DNA of 14,239 bases from CAZFGN01 sp964518695 (GTDB lineage: Bacteria > Patescibacteriota > Minisyncoccia > UBA6257 > Colwellbacteraceae), in contig CAZFGN010000013.1 of the NCBI GenBank assembly GCA_964518695.1, forward strand, positions 1 through 14,239, given 5' to 3'. A program made the position numbers and the translations under genes. The notes below the pieces were generated by a model that worked only from the letters and a program-made list of their open reading frames with translations, was not told the origin of the DNA and searched no databases. Every line of letters begins with the position of its first letter. The stretch's first letter is position 1. Shown here one piece after another: positions 12,096-14,239 of the stretch.

Positions 12096-12704
12096 ATGAA
12101 TGCTTTAGAAACACCGATCTATGGCCTTACTGGAAACATGGGTTGCGGCAAAACCACGGTTGCGAAGTTTTTTGGTGAATTCCGAGGTGTCGTCATTTTC
12201 AGCGCTGACGAAGTAGCCAAGGAACTATTGCGCGAGGAACGATACGCAGAGAAATTAAGGGGCCTTCTCGGCCCAAAGATTTTTACAGATGGCAAAGTAG
12301 ACTTCCGTAAAATAGCTCAAGTAATTTTTAGCGATTCAGAGGCGCTTCGAAAACTTGAACGTTTCATCCATCCCTTAACCTGGCAAGCTATCCATGATAG
12401 GATGCGAGAGTACACCGAAGCTTCATTTTTTCTCGTTGAATCCGCGCTAATTTATGAAGCCGGGTGGGAAAAATATTTCGACGCTATTGTTGTCGTAATA
12501 TGCAGCTCCGAAGAGCAACGTCGCCGCCTTCAAAACGGCAGAGATTTATCAGATGACGAAATGACTAAACGGCTTATGAGACAACTCTCCACGGAAGAAA
12601 AAACAAGACGTGCCGATTTTGTTATTGATACAACATGTTCCTTAGATGAAATGAGAAACAAGGTCAAAGAATTAAATTACCAATTAACCAGAAGAAATGT
12701 CTGA
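12096..12704 (+). CDS. coaE: Dephospho-CoA kinase
   Basis: Phosphorylates the 3'-hydroxyl of dephospho-CoA with ATP, the last step to coenzyme A. The 202 residues are family length. The P-loop is GNMGCGKT (13-20), VVIFSADEVAKELL matches the usual VIDADxxAR region but with Ser in place of the first Asp, and RLMRQLSTEEKTRRADFVIDT is the conserved C-terminal lid segment. It ends in TGA and overlaps coaD by 8 nt. It lies between the two copies of the tRNA-Arg 5' repeat and reads from a promoter upstream of the truncated copy. Confidence 0.93.
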   Translation: MNALETPIYGLTGNMGCGKTTVAKFFGEFRGVVIFSADEVAKELLREERYAEKLRGLLGPKIFTDGKVDFRKIAQVIFSDSEALRKLERFIHPLTWQAIHDRMREYTEASFFLVESALIYEAGWEKYFDAIVVVICSSEEQRRRLQNGRDLSDDEMTKRLMRQLSTEEKTRRADFVIDTTCSLDEMRNKVKELNYQLTRRNV

Positions 12705-13212
12705 TGTTCAGAAAATCGCTCTCTATCCGGGGACTTTTGACCCCATAACACTGGGTCATCTTGATGTTATTAAGACGAGCGCCGCGATTTTTGATGAAGT
12801 GGTTGTCGCTCTTTTGGTAAATCACGAAAAGAAGCCCTTGTTTTCTGAAGAAGAAAGGTTGGCAATGATTGAAGAATCGATAAGAGAAATCGGTATTACC
12901 AATGTCCGGATTACTTCTTTTAATGGGCTGACCGTTGAATTAGCGAATCGCGAGAAAGCCATTGCCATTATCCGAGGGTTACGCTTGATAACGGATTACG
13001 AAGAAGAGCTTGGGATAAGCTTTAACAATTATATTTTAGACTCCGAAATATACACAGTATTTATCCCGCCACTTCAAGAACATGTCCACATTAGTTCATC
13101 TATGGTACGGGAGTTACTCTCGTTTGGGACAACGGACTTAAGCAAGTATGTGCCACAGGCCGCGCTGAAACATATTTCCGCTTATGAGCACAAACATTTG
13201 AGAAATCGATGA
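12697..13212 (+). CDS. coaD: Phosphopantetheine adenylyltransferase
   Basis: Transfers AMP from ATP to 4'-phosphopantetheine, making dephospho-CoA, the substrate of the coaE product encoded just before it. The nucleotidyltransferase motif is YPGTFDPITLGH (10-21), IIRGLRLITDYEEE (91-104) corresponds to the RGLRxxxDFEYE substrate loop, and HISSSMVREL (131-140) carries the conserved ISSS signature. 171 residues, slightly over the usual 160. The pair would let the cell make CoA from imported or salvaged phosphopantetheine; no earlier pathway gene is in the window. It ends 50 nt before tRNA-Arg. Confidence 0.95.
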   Translation: MSDVQKIALYPGTFDPITLGHLDVIKTSAAIFDEVVVALLVNHEKKPLFSEEERLAMIEESIREIGITNVRITSFNGLTVELANREKAIAIIRGLRLITDYEEELGISFNNYILDSEIYTVFIPPLQEHVHISSSMVRELLSFGTTDLSKYVPQAALKHISAYEHKHLRNR

Positions 13213-13214
13213 AG

Positions 13215-13244
13215 TTGGATATATAAACATGTTCTCTCTATAAT
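13215..13244 (+). promoter_or_regulatory. Promoter of intact tRNA-Arg
   Basis: -35 TTGGAT (13215-13220), 18-nt spacer, consensus -10 TATAAT (13239-13244); start near 13251, about 11 nt before the tRNA. It differs in sequence from the promoter before the truncated copy. Confidence 0.7.
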
Positions 13245-13261
13245 TCCAGTTAGCTCCTTAC

Positions 13262-13333
13262 GCCCCCGTAGTTCAATGGACAGAACAATTCCGTCCTAAG
13301 GAAAAAATGGGAGTTCGATTCTTCCCGGGGGCA
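13262..13333 (+). tRNA. tRNA-Arg (CCT)
   Basis: A complete cloverleaf: acceptor GCCCCCG/CGGGGGC with A73, T8-A9, D stem GTTC/GAAC, anticodon loop GTCCTAA (anticodon CCT) on a TTCC/GGAA stem with an A-A mismatch at 27-43, a 4-nt variable loop, and T arm GGGAG/CTTCC with loop TTCGATT. CCA is not encoded. The first 45 nt are repeated exactly at 12041-12085. Confidence 0.95.
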
Positions 13334-13537
13334 CAAGCAGAGTACAAAGTTCACTTTCAGAAATTTTTTCAACTACATTATTAGTTAATTCAAATCATTA
13401 AGTGACCAGGGATAAGGTGTATTTATGATACTTGTATAACGCAGAATACAACTTCTTGCGCAAACTAAAAATCAGTGGTTTACTTTGGTTTAGATCTTTG
13501 GTTTAAGGCGATTGTCAGTCTTGAGGAGGGCGAAGTC

Positions 13538-13837
13538 ATGGCATATGTGATAGCAGAGCCGTGTGTCGATGTACTGGATCAGACGTGCGTTTCAGTGTGT
13601 CCTGTGGCGTGCATTCACTTTGATGGTAAAGGAAGCCCTGATAGAAAACTCTATATAGATCCGCAAGAATGCATTGATTGCAATGCATGCACCAGTGTAT
13701 GTCCGGAGAGCGCAATCTATTTCGAATTTGAACTTCGTACAAAGTGGGGAGTGTACGCACAAATTGACGCGCTCTGGTTTCAAGACAAAAACGCCGCGAG
13801 AAAATTGGTGGACAAACAAGTACCAAACACATCGTAG
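13538..13837 (+). CDS. 7Fe ferredoxin ([3Fe-4S][4Fe-4S])
   Basis: A small soluble electron carrier of 99 aa. Cysteines at 9, 17, 21 and 25 (CX7CX3CPxxC) and at 45, 48, 51 and 55 (CX2CX2CX3CP) match the spacing of FdI-type 7Fe ferredoxins, where C9, C17 and C55 would hold the 3Fe cluster, C21, C45, C48 and C51 the 4Fe cluster, and C25 is free. I place the start at 13538, not at the in-frame ATG 63 nt upstream, because a strong Shine-Dalgarno GAGGAGGG lies 7 nt before it and MAYVIAEPC is the family's usual N-terminus. A terminator follows. The redox partner is not in the window. The strong RBS is unlike the neighbouring core genes. Confidence 0.92.
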   Translation: MAYVIAEPCVDVLDQTCVSVCPVACIHFDGKGSPDRKLYIDPQECIDCNACTSVCPESAIYFEFELRTKWGVYAQIDALWFQDKNAARKLVDKQVPNTS

Positions 13838-13860
13838 GCATTGACATGTGCCACATATAT

Positions 13861-13903
13861 GCTGCTCTTTGGGACAATGGTTTTAAGGAGCAGCTTTTTA
13901 TTG
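13861..13903 (+). terminator. Rho-independent terminator of the ferredoxin gene
   Basis: GCTGCTC (13861-13867) pairs with GAGCAGC (13888-13894) over a 20-nt loop and is followed by TTTTTATT. It begins 23 nt after the ferredoxin stop. Confidence 0.75.
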
Positions 13904-13961
13904 ACATTGCAGGTATCACGGGTTCGAGTTTCGATATAAAAACATGCAAACTAAAGCAAGT

Positions 13962-14009
13962 GCGGACAACCTCTCGATTGTCCGCAATGATTTCTACGCC
14001 GCTTCGGCG
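13962..14009. terminator. Pair of hairpins between convergent units, possible terminator for the right-edge gene
   Basis: GCGGACAA (13962-13969) pairs with TTGTCCGC (13978-13985) around an 8-nt loop; CGCCG (13997-14001) pairs with CGGCG (14005-14009). Read on the minus strand, downstream of the gene at 14031, the first hairpin is followed by TTGCTTTAGTTT, a modest T-rich tail. Confidence 0.45.
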
Positions 14010-14030
14010 CAGATGGAAAACATAGAACGC

Positions 14031-14239
14031 TCATACAGCAACGGCCTCCTTTGGCTGCAAGAAAGACTGTAAAACTTGATACAGCTCTTCCTTATGAGTG
14101 ATAGTGACGCTCATTAGCCTTCGGTTACTAATCTGCTGTAACGCGTACTGCAGAGTGCTCGTCGCGTACGGCGATTGAACCGTGCCGCCATAGAAGCTGG
14201 CCTCATCCCGGTAATGGATTTCTCCATAGCCGACCATAT
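14031..14239 (-). CDS. Uncharacterised protein, C-terminal part (runs off window edge)
   Basis: The minus-strand frame is open from the right edge to a TGA at 14031. An ATG at 14237 gives 68 residues, but no RBS can be seen, so the true start may lie outside. The protein is soluble-looking, with GGTVQSPYATSTLQYALQQISNRRLMSVTITHKEELYQVLQSFLQ. No family recognised. It is convergent with the ferredoxin gene, and two hairpins separate them. Confidence 0.5.
   Translation of the reverse strand, partial: MVGYGEIHYRDEASFYGGTVQSPYATSTLQYALQQISNRRLMSVTITHKEELYQVLQSFLQPKEAVAV

Noticed and set aside
13475..13537. Upstream in-frame ATG extending the ferredoxin by 21 residues
   Set aside because: The strong Shine-Dalgarno and the family N-terminus both point to the ATG at 13538.
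13845..14021. Plus-strand ORF of about 58 codons after the ferredoxin gene
   Set aside because: No ribosome binding site; it spans the ferredoxin terminator and the following hairpins, and its composition is not protein-like.

Overview
The window reads as a chromosomal piece of a Candidate Phyla Radiation (Patescibacteria, Parcubacteria-like) bacterium. This is inferred from compact genes that abut or overlap, core genes that mostly lack a Shine-Dalgarno sequence, tRNA genes that do not encode CCA, a tRNA interrupted by a group I intron, a free-standing LAGLIDADG-like gene, and in-frame low-complexity insertions in housekeeping proteins. TGA is used as a stop (for example in coaE), which argues against the lineages that read TGA as glycine.

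Layout. 1-1968 (minus) is an operon of a DEDDy exonuclease, a NifS-type cysteine desulfurase and the start of a secreted protein that runs off the left edge. 2048-5877 (plus) is ftsK, a RodZ-like membrane HTH protein and recA, behind a clear promoter. 6017-8988 (minus) is yvcK-glyA-folD, combining a cell-wall/carbon regulator with one-carbon folate metabolism. A palindrome sits between the convergent recA and folD genes. 9056-9581 is a self-contained small transcription unit with promoter, strong RBS, a 108-aa unknown protein, an overlapping 19-residue hydrophobic peptide and a terminator. 9635-10162 holds a tRNA-like remnant, a three-TM unknown protein and tRNA-His. 10221-10911 is a unit with a strong promoter, a structured leader, a coiled-coil protein and a terminator. 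10931-11971 (minus) is a LAGLIDADG-like HTH gene ending 1 nt before a tRNA-Phe split by a 272-nt group IC3-like intron. 12001-13333 is a coaE-coaD pair (last two steps of CoA synthesis) flanked by a 45-bp direct repeat: the 5' part of tRNA-Arg(CCU) upstream and the intact tRNA-Arg downstream. 13538-13903 is a 7Fe ferredoxin with its terminator. A partial minus-strand gene closes the window.

The most unusual parts are the tRNA-centred ones: the intron inside tRNA-Phe with an endonuclease-like gene directly attached, and the CoA module bracketed by a duplicated tRNA-Arg half. Also notable are heptamer-periodic, inverted-repeat insertions inside the coding sequence of cysteine desulfurase, with a related run in folD. 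The three genes with strong Shine-Dalgarno sequences are all small, and two of them are unknowns.
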